Shown in pieces: positions 10,690-21,771 of a stretch of DNA of 64,000 nucleotides (position 1 is the stretch's first letter; every line of letters starts with the position of its first letter). The notes beneath the pieces are model-generated. The model ran no database searches and was not told the DNA's origin. It saw only the letters and a program-made list of their open reading frames with translations. A program made the translations under genes and the position numbers. The stretch is from NCBI GenBank assembly GCA_037176725.1, contig JAZBRS010000077.1:5890001-5954000 (forward strand), read 5' to 3'. This stretch comes from Posidonia oceanica (lineage: Eukaryota > Streptophyta > Magnoliopsida > Alismatales > Posidoniaceae).

Positions 10690-12235
10690 CTTTCTTTTCC
10701 TACTTGCTTCCTCGGGCGAGGACAAGCCTTTTTCCTTTCTTGCTTGTCCTCGGGCGAGGACTAGCCTTTTTCCTTTTCACGTGACTCCACTCCGTGTGAA
10801 CGGGGTCCCGCTTGCTTGCTTCCTCGGGCGAGGACAAGCCACTTTCTTCTGCCCCTCCTGCTTGCTTCCTCGGGCAAGGACAAGCCTTTTTTCCTTTTTT
10901 GCTTGTTTCCTCGGGCGAGGACAAGCCTTTTTTAGCTCTTCTCGGACTCCGCTCCGTGCGGACGGAGTGTCGCTTGCTTGCTTCCTCAAACGAGGACAAG
11001 CCCTGCTTGGCTCTATGCGGACAGAGCCCCTGTCTGTTTCCTCGTGTGAGGATCAGACCCGCTTGCTTCCTCGGGTGAGGACAAGCCTTGTGCAGCTCCG
11101 TGTGGATGGAGTTTCCCTGTTTCCTCGGGTGAGGATCAGGCCCGCTTATTCTTCGACCAAAGATAAGCGTATACGCACCTTGCTTGCTTCCTCAGGCGAG
11201 GACAAGCTCTTCTCGGACCCCGTATGCTCGAAGTCCTGCCCTGTATCCTCATGTAAGGATCAACCCTTGTGTGGCTTCACTCCGTGCGGACGATGCCTAC
11301 GCTTGCCCTCCTCCTTTCTTTTCTTGCTTGCTTCCTTGAGCGAGGACAAGCCTTTTTCCTTTCTTGCTTGTCCTCGGGTGAGGACTAGCCTTTTTCCTTT
11401 TCGCGTGACTCCGCTCCGAGCGGACGGGGTCCCGCTTGCTTGCTTCCTTGGATAAGGACAAGCCTCTTTCTTCTACCCCTCTTGCTTGTTTCCTCAGGCG
11501 AGGACAAGTCTTTTTCCTTTTCTTGCTCGCTTCCTCATGCAAGGACGAGCCCCCCTGCGACTTCGCTCCGTGTGGACGAAGTCCCTCCTGTTTCCTCAGG
11601 GAAGGATCAGGCCTGCTTGCTTCCCCAGCCGGGGATGAGCCCTCTGGGTGATTTCTCTCCATGTAGACGAAGTCCCCTGTCTGTCCCTTCAGGCGAGGAT
11701 CAGATTGCTACTTGCTTCCTCGGGCGAGGACAAGCCCCCTTCAGATTCCATCTGTGTGGAATCCCCTACTTGCTTCCTCAGGCAAGGACAAGCTCTTCTC
11801 GGACCCCATATGCTCGGAGTCCTGCCCTGTATCCTCGTGTGAGGATCAGCCCTTGCGTGGCCCTGCTCTGTGCAGATGATGCCCATGCTTGCCTACCCCC
11901 TTTCTTTTCTTACTTGCTTCCTCAGGTGAGGACAAGCTCTTCTCGGACCCCGTATGCTCGAAGTCCTGCCCTGCATCCTCATGCGAGGATCAACCCTTGC
12001 GTGGCCTCGCTCCGTGCGAACGATGCCCACGCTTGCCTACCTCCTTTCTTTTCTTCCTTGCTTCCTCGGGCGAGGACAAGCTCTTCTCAGACCCCATGCT
12101 CAGAGTCCTGCCCTGTATCCTTGTGCGAGGATCAGCCCTTGTGTGGCTTCGCTCCATGCGGACGATGCCCATGCTTGCCTTCCCTTTTTCTCTTTCTTAC
12201 TTGTTTCCTCGAGCAAGGACAAGCTGCTTCTGTTC
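10690..12235 (+). repeat. Hairpin-rich tandem array in the 3' region of F
   Basis: Dozens of short palindromic units separated by T/C-rich filler. Three kinds alternate: a GCTTG/CAAGC stem enclosing CCTCG/CGAGG; a CCTG/CAGG stem enclosing CCTC/GAGG; and a GACTCCG/CGGAGTC (or GACTTCG/CGAAGTC) stem enclosing CTCCG/CGGA. From about 11,190 to 12,200 they are organised into a higher-order repeat of about 145 bp. E3 carries the same three kinds in the same place. ORFs crossing the region, including the 289-codon one at 11,440-12,309, are translated repeat. Confidence 0.9.
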
Positions 12236-12676
12236 CCCTGCGGGCTGGCAGCCCTAACTACTTGGTCGACAGCCGTCCAATTGTCTACCCCTTTTGCTTA
12301 CTAGGCTAGCAGCCCTAACTGCTCAGATGCCAAGCCCGTCAGTCTTGTCTGGCGTCCCTTTTGTGGGCTCGGACTAATCACCGAACTCATACATTGCATG
12401 GCAGCTTTCTTTGCATCCCTTCTGCATTAGCACCGCATTCTTTTACTAACAGCATTGCATGATAAATAGCAACATCGGCATGCATTGCATCCGCACTGGC
12501 ACGCATTGCATCAGCATCAGCATTCACATTCGCATCTGCATTGTGGCTCTGAGTCACGATTTCCAGTGCATCTGCTGGGTAAATGACTCGCACCTACAGT
12601 GATTTGCGCTCCTCCCGGCGTCAGGTAGGGTGTCTTGTCTACCCTGAGCAGCGGTCTCGCTACGCTTGACCTCGCT

Positions 12677-12690
12677 CAGGGAGGGGGATC
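12677..12690 (+). other. Polypurine tract of element F
   Basis: CAGGGAGGGGGATC abuts the LTR start TGTAGACACCCC. An inverted partner of the LTR tip (AGGGTGTCTTGTCTACCC, 12,627-12,644) lies upstream, as in A, C and E3. Confidence 0.85.
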
Positions 12691-12911
12691 TGTAGACACC
12701 CCATTCTGACAGCCTGGAAGTTGGTTGTTTTCTCTTGCAGGCTCGTGTGGACTCTAGAATGGCACTCATTTTTCCTAACCCATTTCTAACCCATTTTCAA
12801 GCCCAAAACCTTATCCAAACCCTAAAAGCCTTAACCCAAGCCTCTTTTACAATTTTTAAACCTTTCTAGGTCCAAGCCCAAGCCCATTTGCAGCTTTTGC
12901 CAACTGAGCAT

Positions 12912-12998
12912 GTTGTACGCTGGAATAGGCAGTGTCCAACATTGGACGCGCCCTGTGCTAGCGTCCAATGTTGGACACCTCCCGCTTCAGCATCCAAC
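12912..12998 (+). repeat. Triple 29-bp hairpin module in LTR F
   Basis: Three consecutive units of 9-bp arm, 11-nt loop, 9-bp arm. The first is GTTGTACGC, 11 nt, GTGTCCAAC; the second ATTGGACGC, 11 nt, GCGTCCAAT; the third starts GTTGGACAC and ends GCATCCAAC. The second unit has perfectly complementary arms. Confidence 0.85.
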
Positions 12999-13860
12999 AG
13001 CTCGGTTGCAGCAGCGGCTGCTCCGCCCCCTTCTGCTCACCTCCCGTCCAATCCATCACCTCCCCGCACTTACTACCTGTCCCCTCTTGCCCTCCAGGTC
13101 ATCCACAACCTTCCAAGGATGAGTTACTACCTTTGGAACCCATCATTTCGTTCTCAGCCCAAAATCCGCTCTCTCCGCCCTCACAGCCTTCAGCCACGCT
13201 TGTCAGCCACCACCGACCCTTCGCCGGCCATTTGACATGCCTCTGACACACCCCTGCCACACTCCTGACATTCCTCGAGCACCCCCACACACTCAGAAGT
13301 CTCTGCCATCACCTGCAATTGCCTGAATTCGGCCTGCAAACTCTGACCCAATGCACCAGAACCCATGCCCCAGCTGAACAAAACTGCAACTTCACGCCAT
13401 TGCAGCATTCACCACACTTGCGAGAGAGGGAATTCGACGATTCCAGAGCACAGACGAAGTATCCACCTCTATCCTCGACCTTTCGCCGACCCTTCTAGTG
13501 CTTCCAGCTGCCCGCGCGACCTCATCAGAGTGGACTCTGCCGCGACTTCTGCAGTGCCGACGTCGAAGGTGGAACCGCTGTTCCAGACCGCAAAGAGGTT
13601 AGCCATCTATCCCATAGGCTCATGCATGCTAGTGTGAAGGTTTCTCCTTGCTTTCCATGCACCATAGCACAGCACACACCCCTCCATCGCCTGGTTTTTC
13701 GGCGATGAGGAGGAGGAGGTGGGTGGAGCAATCCACTCGCCTATTCTTGGCGCCAAGCATACCACCATGCTTGTTGTCATCCACTCTTGCTCATTAGCAA
13801 GCTTTCCTTGAGTTTTCAATTGATTTGGCAGCCTTGCTTGACTGAAGCGAAGTTCAGTGT

Positions 13861-13917
13861 GTTGGACGCACCAGCTGGTGCATCCAACGTTGGACACGGC
13901 ATAGGCCAGCGTCCAAC
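13861..13917 (+). repeat. Double hairpin module in LTR F, copy 2
   Basis: GTTGGACGC, 10 nt, GCATCCAAC, then GTTGGACAC, 11 nt, GCGTCCAAC. The two units are joined head to tail so that the centre CATCCAACGTTGGACA is itself a palindrome. Confidence 0.85.
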
Positions 13918-14099
13918 ACCCTGTTTTACTTTGCTCTTGTTCTAATGCTTTCCATGCTTTGCTATTGTTTGTTCTTTTGTGAATCCATGCTGCCTACCTC
14001 CTTTATGTGTCTTCTGATGCTATACCATGCCTACTTGCCTGTTCCATGCTTGCTTGAATCATCTTTGCATGCTCTAAGTTCATACTGTCATCTACCTGC

Positions 14100-14157
14100 G
14101 TTGGACGCTTGGGTGAGCCGCGTCCAACGTTGGACGCTGTTTTACCCAGCGTCCAAC
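14100..14157 (+). repeat. Double hairpin module in LTR F, copy 3
   Basis: GTTGGACGC, 11 nt, GCGTCCAAC, GTTGGACGC, 11 nt, GCGTCCAAC: both stems are perfect 9-bp matches, with a perfect 18-bp central palindrome. Confidence 0.9.
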
Positions 14158-14483
14158 ATCTCTGTTAGCTGTAGCTAGCTGCCATGCTTGCACCTTGCTC
14201 TCTTTTGATGTCTATGCATGATCTGTGTATGCTTAGTGATGCCTGGCCTCCATGGCAACCATGCTTAAGCTTTCTTCTCCTTCTCAAGTTGCATGCTATT
14301 TTCTATAAGCTTTTTTTACTTATTTGCTCCTATGCATGCTATTTCCCCCTTGCTTCTCATGGATTATATGCTTGATATGTGTGTTATTTTTGCTCTGGAG
14401 TGCTTTTAGTATGTTTGCATGCATGTTAGTGGGGTTTAGAGCTGAGCTCCCCCTTAGTGTAGGTGAGTTTGCATGCTGCCGTC

Positions 14484-14541
14484 GTTGGACGCCAGAGACT
14501 TCCGCGTCCAACGTTGGACGCTGCTGTCTCCAGTGTCTAAC
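14484..14541 (+). repeat. Double hairpin module in LTR F, copy 4
   Basis: First unit perfect (GTTGGACGC / GCGTCCAAC, 11-nt loop). The second arm has drifted to GTGTCTAAC. Confidence 0.9.
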
Positions 14542-14713
14542 GCTACAGTCCATCTGCTTTGCTTCTGATTGTTTGAATGATGCTCTGATCTATTGGCTTG
14601 CATGTATCCTGTGTTTCTATGCTTGTTTAGCTTCCATAGCAATTGTTCTTTAGCTTTCATAGATCATTTGCTAGTTTTATGCAAGTCTTTTGTGTGTTTG
14701 TGCCTCCCAGCGC

Positions 14714-14771
14714 GTTGTACGCTGCTGCTCCTGGCGTCCAACATTGGACACTGGCTCAGCTCATGTCCAAC
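14714..14771 (+). repeat. Double hairpin module in LTR F, copy 5
   Basis: GTTGTACGC, 11 nt, GCGTCCAAC, ATTGGACAC, 11 nt, ATGTCCAAC. Geometry is kept exactly while several arm positions have changed. Confidence 0.85.
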
Positions 14772-14941
14772 ACTCTGGTTGAGCTTTGAGCCTGGCACAG
14801 GTTGCAAGTAATGTTTCTGTGGTTTCTTTTGTGCTTTATGCTTGTATGCTCAGTCCATGCTTATCTCCAGTAGCCCAAATGCATGTTCCCCTTTTTATTT
14901 TATTTTGTATGCTTTTTTTCTTTTGTTTCTCTCTGGCCTGT

Positions 14942-14999
14942 GTTGGACGCCAGCCCCTCTGGCATCTAACGTTGGACGCCATGCATACGGGCGTCCAAC
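14942..14999 (+). repeat. Double hairpin module in LTR F, copy 6
   Basis: GTTGGACGC, 11 nt, GCATCTAAC, GTTGGACGC, 11 nt, GCGTCCAAC. The second unit is perfect. Confidence 0.85.
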
Positions 15000-15182
15000 A
15001 GCCTGCTTGCTTTGATCTTTGATCCTGGCTTGCCCCTTGCTCTGATTCCTCTTCTAATCTGCTATTAGGTTAGTCCTGCATGTCATTCACCCATCTAGCT
15101 GCATCTCTGCATCTGTATTGCATCCATATAGCTAGAATGCATCGTTTTCTAAAAAGTTGCATGTTGTCTGCCTCCAATAGTT

Positions 15183-15240
15183 GTTGGATGCCAGAAATGG
15201 CAGCGTCCAACGTTAGATGCCGCTATTGCCAACGTCCAAC
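15183..15240 (+). repeat. Double hairpin module in LTR F, copy 7
   Basis: GTTGGATGC, 11 nt, GCGTCCAAC, GTTAGATGC, 11 nt, ACGTCCAAC. Length is 58 bp, as in copies 3 to 6. Confidence 0.85.
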
Positions 15241-15764
15241 GCCTGTAGTTGGTTAGACTTGGTTTTAAAATGCTGATCTTGTTTTATTCCCCTCGATTTC
15301 TGCGTTTTATCGCTCCTTGTACCTACTGCAACCCCCATGCATGTAGCCTGACCCCTGCTTTGGTTTTCGCACCCCCTTTGCATTATTTCCTGCACCTTTG
15401 CATCATTTTCCATGCCCTTGCATCGTTTCCCTCGCTTTGCATCGTTTTCCCTACTTTCACCTCGTTTTCCACGCCTTGCATCATTTTCTGCATTTCACAC
15501 CGTTTTCCGCACCCGCTTTGCTTTATTGCTTGCATGTTTGCATTGCCTGGTTTTCTCCGCAGCTTTGCTTTATCGCCTACATCTGCAATAGGACTATGAT
15601 GCTTACTGCCTAGGAGTTCTCACGAACTAGGGTTCGCTCGGTTCGGAACACTAGCAGCGTTGCTGAGCACATAGATAGCACGTTTATTTCCCATGCATAG
15701 CAGGTAGGCATTCATTGCATTTAGGCATTGGGCTAGCAATTCCCTACATTAGAGCGCGAGATTG

Positions 15765-15837
15765 TCTAAGAAAGACCGACTCTCGGACGTATCGGGGGTG
15801 CCTAACACCTTCTCCGTGCATAACAGGAGTCCTTGCC
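15765..15837 (+). promoter_or_regulatory. LTR core box, copy in LTR F
   Basis: AAGAAAGACCGACTCTCGG, then TCGGGGGTGCCTAACACC, TTCTCCG and AACAGGAGTCCTTGCC. It aligns without gaps to the box in LTR A although the surrounding LTR sequence is largely different. Confidence 0.7.
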
Positions 15838-16177
15838 CTTTCTCTTGGCTCGCATCGACCTTTCCTTTATCCTAGGCTCGAGTCATAGCATAGCATAGCA
15901 TAGCATTGTATTGTGTCGCATCGCATCCCTCTGCTCCTTCTTTGCATCCGGTTTTGCATGTCTTTTCATGCATTACCCTCGGTTTTCCCTGTCTCCCAAT
16001 TAAATAAACCTGGTCGCAACTCCGATTTTGTCTTATCATTTTCTTTTTTTTCTTTTTGCCAGCGTTTTCGAGTCGAGTTTCTTCCCTCGGATCCAACTGC
16101 TTATAGTGAGCCTATTTTGATCGGTGCACGCGAGCTTTGGCATCGTGCATGGACGATCAAAATTCAGGATTACTACA

Positions 16178-17105
16178 CTTCCTTAATTTGAGGAAGAGCC
16201 TCCCTTGCGTTTCTCTTCGAAGTTTCGCAGGCTTGCTTCCTTACTTTGAGGAAGAGCCCCCCTTGCGTGTCTCTTTGGAGTTTCGTGGGCTTGCTTCCAT
16301 AATTTGAGGAAGAGTCCCCCTACATGTCTCTTCGGAGTTTCACGGACTTGCTTCCTTAATTCGAGGAAGAGCCCCCTTGCATTTCTCTTCAAAGTTCTGC
16401 AGGCTTGCTTCCTTAATTTGAGGAAGTGCCCCTCTTGCATGTCTCTTTGGAGTCTTGTGGGTTTATTTCCTTAATTTGAGGAAGAGCCCCCTTGCGTTTC
16501 TCTTCGGAGTTTCGCAGGCTTGCTTCCTTAATTTGAGGAAGAGCCCCCCTTGCGTTTCTCTTCGGAGTTTCGCGAGCTTCCTTCCTTAATTTGAGGAAAA
16601 GCCCCCCTTGCGTTTCTCTTTGGAGTTTCACGGGCTTGCTTCCTTAATTTGAGGAAGAGCCCCCCTTACGTGTCTCTTCGGAGTCTCGTGGGCTTGCCTC
16701 CTTAATTTGAGGAAGAGCCCCCTTACGTGTCTCTTCGGAGTTTCGCAGGGTTGCTTCCTTAATTTGAGGAAGTGCTCCCTTGCATTTCTCTTTGGAGTTT
16801 CGCGGGCTTGCTTCCTTAATTTGAGGAGGAGCCCTCCTTGCGTGTCTCTTTGGAGTTCCATGGGCTTGCTTCCTTAATTTGAAGAAGTGCCCCCTTGCGT
16901 TTCACTTTGAAGTTTCGTGGGCTTGCTTCCTTAATTTGAGGAAGAGCCCCCTTACGTTTCTCTTCGGAGTTTTGTAGGCTTACTTCCTTAATTTGAGGAA
17001 AAGTCCCTCTTGCGTGTCTCTTTGGAGTCTCGTGGGCTTCCTTCCTTAATTTGAGGAAAAGCTCCCCTTGCGTTTCTCTTCGAATCCTTGTGGCATCGTT
17101 CATTT
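16178..17105 (+). repeat. 58-bp hairpin tandem array of element C
   Basis: About 16 copies of a 58-bp unit. GGGCT...CTTCCT and AGGAAG...AGCCC form a two-part stem around TAATTTG; a second palindrome, CTCTTCGGAG, follows in each unit. The minus-strand ORFs (such as 16,816-17,103) are translated repeat. Confidence 0.9.
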
Positions 17106-17665
17106 CCTTTCAGGCTGACATCGCTAACTCTTCGACTAGCAACCGTCACAATGTCTAGCTTTCCTTGATGCCAGGAGCACTTCTGCTGCCCCGTGATATC
17201 GTTTTTCGATACTAGGGGCATCTCTTCTGCCACCTTGAGGTATCTTTCGTTCTCTTTTTGGGCCGGTAGGCACGTTAGTCTTGTCTGGTGTTCCCCTTTT
17301 ACGCAAGCTTGGGTTTGCTGCCAACTTGTCGCCCTACATCACATTGCACTTCTTGTTAGCATCACATTACATTTTCCCATCCGCATCACATATACGCATC
17401 GCCCACATCCCCCAATGGAGTTCAGCGCAGTAGGCATTGGCGTAGGTTTTATATTTAGCATCAACATTGCTTCATACATCAGCATTGCACTGCATCTGCC
17501 TTTTGCATCTGCATTTGCATTCGCATTGCGGCAACAAGTCACGACTTTACAGTGCATCCGCCGAATAAGTGACTCACGCCGACAGCAACCTCTGGTTCTC
17601 ATCAAGCATCAGCTGGGGTGTCTTGTCAACCCTAAGCCACGATCTCACTCCGCTCGATCTCACTC

Positions 17666-17678
17666 AGGGAGGGGTATC
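17666..17678 (+). other. Polypurine tract of element C
   Basis: AGGGAGGGGTATC next to the LTR start TATAGACACCCC. Inverted partner CTGGGGTGTCTTGTCAACC lies at 17,613-17,631. Confidence 0.8.
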
Positions 17679-17810
17679 TATAGACACCCCATTTTCACTC
17701 CTGCATTAATAGCTCCTCTCCAGTGGACTCGAACCCAAAATCCTAAACCCAAATCCCATTTAAACCCAAAAACCTCAAATCCAAATGCCACTCACACCCA
17801 AAACCTTAAA

Positions 17811-17826
17811 CCCTAAACCCTAAACC
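17811..17826 (+). repeat. Short telomere-like CCCTAAA run
   Basis: CCCTAAACCCTAAACC, two copies of the plant telomere unit, inside a C/A-rich LTR start with many degenerate AAACCC pieces. It is not evidence of a chromosome end. Confidence 0.6.
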
Positions 17827-18449
17827 TAAATCCCATTTAAACCCAAAACCTCAAACCCTAAGCCCATTAAGCCCACCTTTGGCCCACAACCAAGCCCAAT
17901 CCCATTTCACTCAAGGCCCACAACTCAACTTCATTAGGCCCACATCAACCCACATCAGCCCATTGAACTCATAACCGTTTTATTCCCTTAAACCTCTAAA
18001 TCCAACACAAACCCTCAAACCCACTAAACCCTAATTTCTCATTTATTCTCAAGCCCGTGCAAGCCCTAATCCCATTTCAAATTCCATTTTCACAACCAAA
18101 ATCCTAAACCCACAACCATTCACAAACCAGAGACCCATAACCATTCACAAACCCTAAACCCTAATGCCATTTCAAATCCCAGTTAAACCCAAAGCCCAAA
18201 ACCCTAAACCTATTCCATTCAAACCCTAAATCCATATTCCTTTCAAAACCCATTCAAATCCTAAACCCATATTCCATTCAAAACCCATCCACTCAAACCC
18301 TAAACCCATGCATTCAAACCCCAAACCCAAGTGCCATTCAAAACCCAAAAAACCTTAAACCCTAAACCCATTGCCTCCACCTCACCCTCATCCTGGCCGG
18401 CCATCCTCTCTGCCCCTCCAATCCATTGGCCCTCCTCATCTCCCCACCA

Positions 18450-18457
18450 ATATATAA
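18450..18457 (+). promoter_or_regulatory. Possible TATA box of LTR C
   Basis: ATATATAA followed by GAGAGAGAGGACG and a CT/GA-rich leader, about 770 bp into the LTR. A plausible U3/R boundary; not proven. Confidence 0.4.
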
Positions 18458-19469
18458 CAAAAGGAATAACCTAAGAGAGAGAGGACGATAACCTAGGAGA
18501 GAGAGAGAGAAAGAAAACTTCTTCTCTTGGCTGGACTGCACTGCTTCCTTCTCCTCCAGCCAGCTCCTCTCCCTTGCCTTCCTCCATCGTTCTCCACCTC
18601 CAGGAACCACCCACGAGCCCACCTACAAGAGCCATCTCCGGTGAGAGCTACAGAGAGAAGAAAGAGAGAGAAAATATTGTCTGTTGCACCCATCATTGCC
18701 GTCTGAGTGCAAAAAGGAGGAGAGGACTGTCCGTCGCTTCACGGACCCTCCCCGCACCTCCGTCGACACGCCTGGATTGCGCTTGAAGCCTCCCAGTGCC
18801 TCCAGCACCGCCTCCGCTCACTTTCGTATCTTTTATTTTTTTCCTCATCTTATTACATTTACATTACATTAAGGTTTAGTCTTTTTAGTTTTACTTTATT
18901 ACATGTAGGTCCATGTATGTGTATGATTTCATTTAATTTTCATTTGAACTTTATTGCATTACATTTTAATCTGCTGGTTTATTTTTATTACAAATAGATC
19001 CTGTCCTAGTTTAGATTTCATTTAATTTCTCCTTAGAACCTTATTACATTAACTTTTAATCTGCAACTTTACTATTATTACAAGTTAGTCCAGTTACATG
19101 TTAGATTTCATTTAATTTCTTTTTGTAACCTTATTGCATTACGTTTTAATCTGCAACTTTACTTTTATTACAAGTTAGTCCAGTTACATGTTAGATTTTG
19201 TTTAATTTCTTTTTGTAACCTTATTGCATTACGTTTTAGTCTGCAACTTTATTTTTATTACAGTTGAGTCCACTTATCTGTTAGATTTCATTTATTTTTT
19301 GTTTGAAACCTTATTACATTAACATTTAGTCTGTTATTTTAGTTTTATTACAAGTAGGTCCAGCTATTGTGTTCATTACATTTTATTTCTTTACAATTAG
19401 GTCTGGCATTTTATTTTTATTGCATCTAGGTCCTTTTCTTGTATTACACTTCATTTAAATGGCATTTTA

Positions 19470-20260
19470 AACTTTACTACATTAACATTTAATCCAACAT
19501 TTTGGATTTATTACACTTTAGTCCTGTTTTGCATTACATTTCATTTATTTCATTTCAGGGCTTTATTACTTTAGCATTTAATCCAGTGCTTTATTTTTAT
19601 TGCAAATTAGTCTTGCTTTGAATTACATTCCATTTAACTTCATTTTAGAGCTTTATTACCATAGCATTTAATCCAGTACTTTATTTTTATTGCAAGTTAG
19701 TCCTGTTTTACATTATATTCCATTTAATTTCATTTCAGAGCTTTATTACTTTAACATTTAATCCAGTACCTTATTTTTATTGCAAGTTAGTCTTGTTTTG
19801 CATTATATTCTATTTAATTTCATTTCAGAGCTTTATTACTTTAGCATTTAATCCAGTACTTTATTTTTATTGCAAATTAGTCCTGCTTTACATTACATTC
19901 CATTTAATTTCATTTCAGAGCTTTATTACTTTAGCATTTAATCCAGTACTTTATTTTTATTGCAAATTAGTCCTGTTTTGCATTATATTTAATTTCATTT
20001 CAGAGCTTTATTACTTTAGCATTTAATCCAGTACTTTATTTTTGTTGCAAATTAGTCCTATTTTGCATTACAATCCATTTAATTTCATTTCAGAGCTTTA
20101 TTACCATAGCATTTAATCTAGTACTTTATTATTATTGCAAGTTAGTCCCGTTTTGCATTATATTTCATTTTAGAGCTTTATTACTTTAACATTTAATCTA
20201 GTACTTTATTTTTATCGCAAGTTAGTCCTGTTCTTGCATTAAATTCTACTTAACTCATTT
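19470..20260 (+). repeat. 90-bp tandem repeat in LTR C
   Basis: About nine copies of an AT-rich unit. Marker GAGCTTTATTACTTTAGC recurs at about 19,648, 19,738, 19,828 and 19,918, giving a period of exactly 90 bp; later copies are shortened. No stem-forming arms were seen, unlike the other arrays here. Confidence 0.9.
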
Positions 20261-21698
20261 TTAGAACTTTATTACTTTGGCATTTAATCCGGCATTTTAG
20301 TTTTATTACATTTAAGTCCTCATGCATTGCATTTTCATTTAAATGAGCACTAAACCATATTGCATTGCCATGAAGCCCAACAATTTTGCATATTTACACA
20401 TAGGTCCTTTTTCATGCATTTAATCATTTAATTAAGCATTTAAATCACATTGCATTGCTATTTCTGTAGTTTTGCATTATTTGCATTTAAGCCCTTACAT
20501 TTAGGCATATTGCACCTTAGTCCAAACACAATTTGGACTTTACATATTTGCATTACATGCATCATTTCTAGCATTACATTTAAGCCCTTACATTTAGGCA
20601 CATTACACCTTAGTCCAAACACATCTAGGACCTTATTGCATTGCATGCACCTACACATGTGGCATTTTGCATTTAGGCCCTTGCATTTATTTTAATTTGC
20701 ACTTAGGCCCCTACATTCATTCTAATTGCATTTTAGCCCTTGCATTCACTGTAATTGCATATTAGCCTTCGCACTTGCTATAACTGCACTTAGGCCCCTA
20801 CATTTATTTCAAATTGCACTTAGGTCCCTATCTTTTGCATTCTTGCATGCATGGCAACTTCATATCATCGCATATCACACCCTAGCACCTGCTTGAGCAC
20901 TGTTAGCCTCATTACATGTAGGACACCCTGCATTGCACACACATAGGGGTAATTTGCACTTAGACCCCCGTTTAGACCACTTTTTCTAGCCCTTGAGCCA
21001 TCTGACTTGAAACCTGAATAATTTCTAATTGGACCGTTGGATTTTCACGATCTAACCATCCAAGTCTTCCTGGTTGAATGATCTTCCATTCTAATCAAGG
21101 TTATTTCAGATCAGGCCTCAGTTCTTCAAGATAAACCCACCTGAATCACTACATATCACTTAGGACCTTCCCACTTGCACCGCATACATTGTTCCCACAG
21201 TCTGTTTTCTCGTGCATATAGATTAGGATTTTCCGACCCTATTTTGTTTCCCCTTTGCTTGTTTCACACTTGCATTGCGTGGCTTTTTACTTGACGATTT
21301 GTTTCACACTCGCCTTGCATGATTTATCGCTTCTGTTTTGTTTCCCCTTTGCATGTCGCACACTTGCATTGTGTGGCTTTATCGGTGTTTTGTTTTATCG
21401 CCTGCATTTGCATTAGCGCAGTGATGTTTACTGCCAATAGTTCTTACGAATCAAGGCCTGCCCTATTCGAAACACTGACAACATAGTTGAGCACATAGAT
21501 TGCACGTTTATTTTCTTTCCGCGCTTCACAACACTTAAAGCATACACTCGGGCATGTTTACTTCAGCATACATGGCATTTAGGCATTTAAGCATTTAGGC
21601 TTTCATCTGAGCATCCATAGCATAGGCATAGCATCCCTCGTCCCTAGGACGTGCAGTTAGGCAATCGTTGCTAATATCCTATAAATGCGAGCGAGAAT

Positions 21699-21771
21699 AG
21701 CTAAGAAAGACCGATTCCGAGCATGTCGGGGATGCCTAACACCTTCCCCGTGTGTAATAGGAGTCCTTAGT
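21699..21771 (+). promoter_or_regulatory. LTR core box, copy in LTR C
   Basis: AAGAAAGACCGATTCCGAG, ATGCCTAACACCTTCCCC and AATAGGAGTCCTTAG. The hairpin CGGGGATG / CACCTTCCCCG keeps most pairs. Confidence 0.7.

Larger units (their letters stand above)
8611..12690 (+). mobile_element. 3' internal part of element F
   Basis: From the end of LTR H to the LTR of F. It contains, in order, a short spacer with similarity to E3 (from about 8,730, matching 41,890 downward on the minus strand), the DUF7745-like ORF, a GCATGCCTTGCC-type spacer (10,185-10,690) matching E3 at 40,050-40,440, a hairpin-rich tandem array and a conserved tail ending in a polypurine tract. F is therefore a close relative of E3 with the opposite orientation. 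Its gag-pol, if present, lies left of the window. Confidence 0.75.
12691..16177 (+). mobile_element. 3' LTR of element F (3.5 kb)
   Basis: Starts TGTAGACACCCC and ends CAGGATTACTACA, matching the ends of the E3 LTRs. It begins with the AAACCCAAGCCC-type sequence common to the group, is dotted with seven copies of a double or triple hairpin module (12,912-15,240), and carries the conserved TGCTTACTGCC...TTGCTGAGCACA box near 15,600-15,680, the core box (15,765-15,837) and a degenerate PBS-like TGGTCGCAACTCCG (16,011-16,024). It is followed directly by the array of element C, into which F seems to be inserted. Predicted right target duplication: CTTCC (16,178-16,182). Confidence 0.8.
16178..17678 (+). 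mobile_element. 3' internal part of element C
   Basis: Tandem array (16,178-17,105), then a short unique stretch and the conserved tail (about 17,340-17,665) ending in a polypurine tract. The array is entered abruptly at the end of LTR F, as expected if F is inserted in it. The left part of C is not in the window. Confidence 0.7.

Noticed and set aside
11440..12309. 289-codon plus-strand ORF
   Set aside because: It is translated hairpin array; the frame has no independent support.
12912..15240. CRISPR-like array
   Set aside because: Palindromic units have irregular spacing, no unique spacers of constant length between them, and lie in a plant LTR.
17811..17826. Telomeric repeat
   Set aside because: Only two exact units inside an LTR start that is generally AAACCC-rich.
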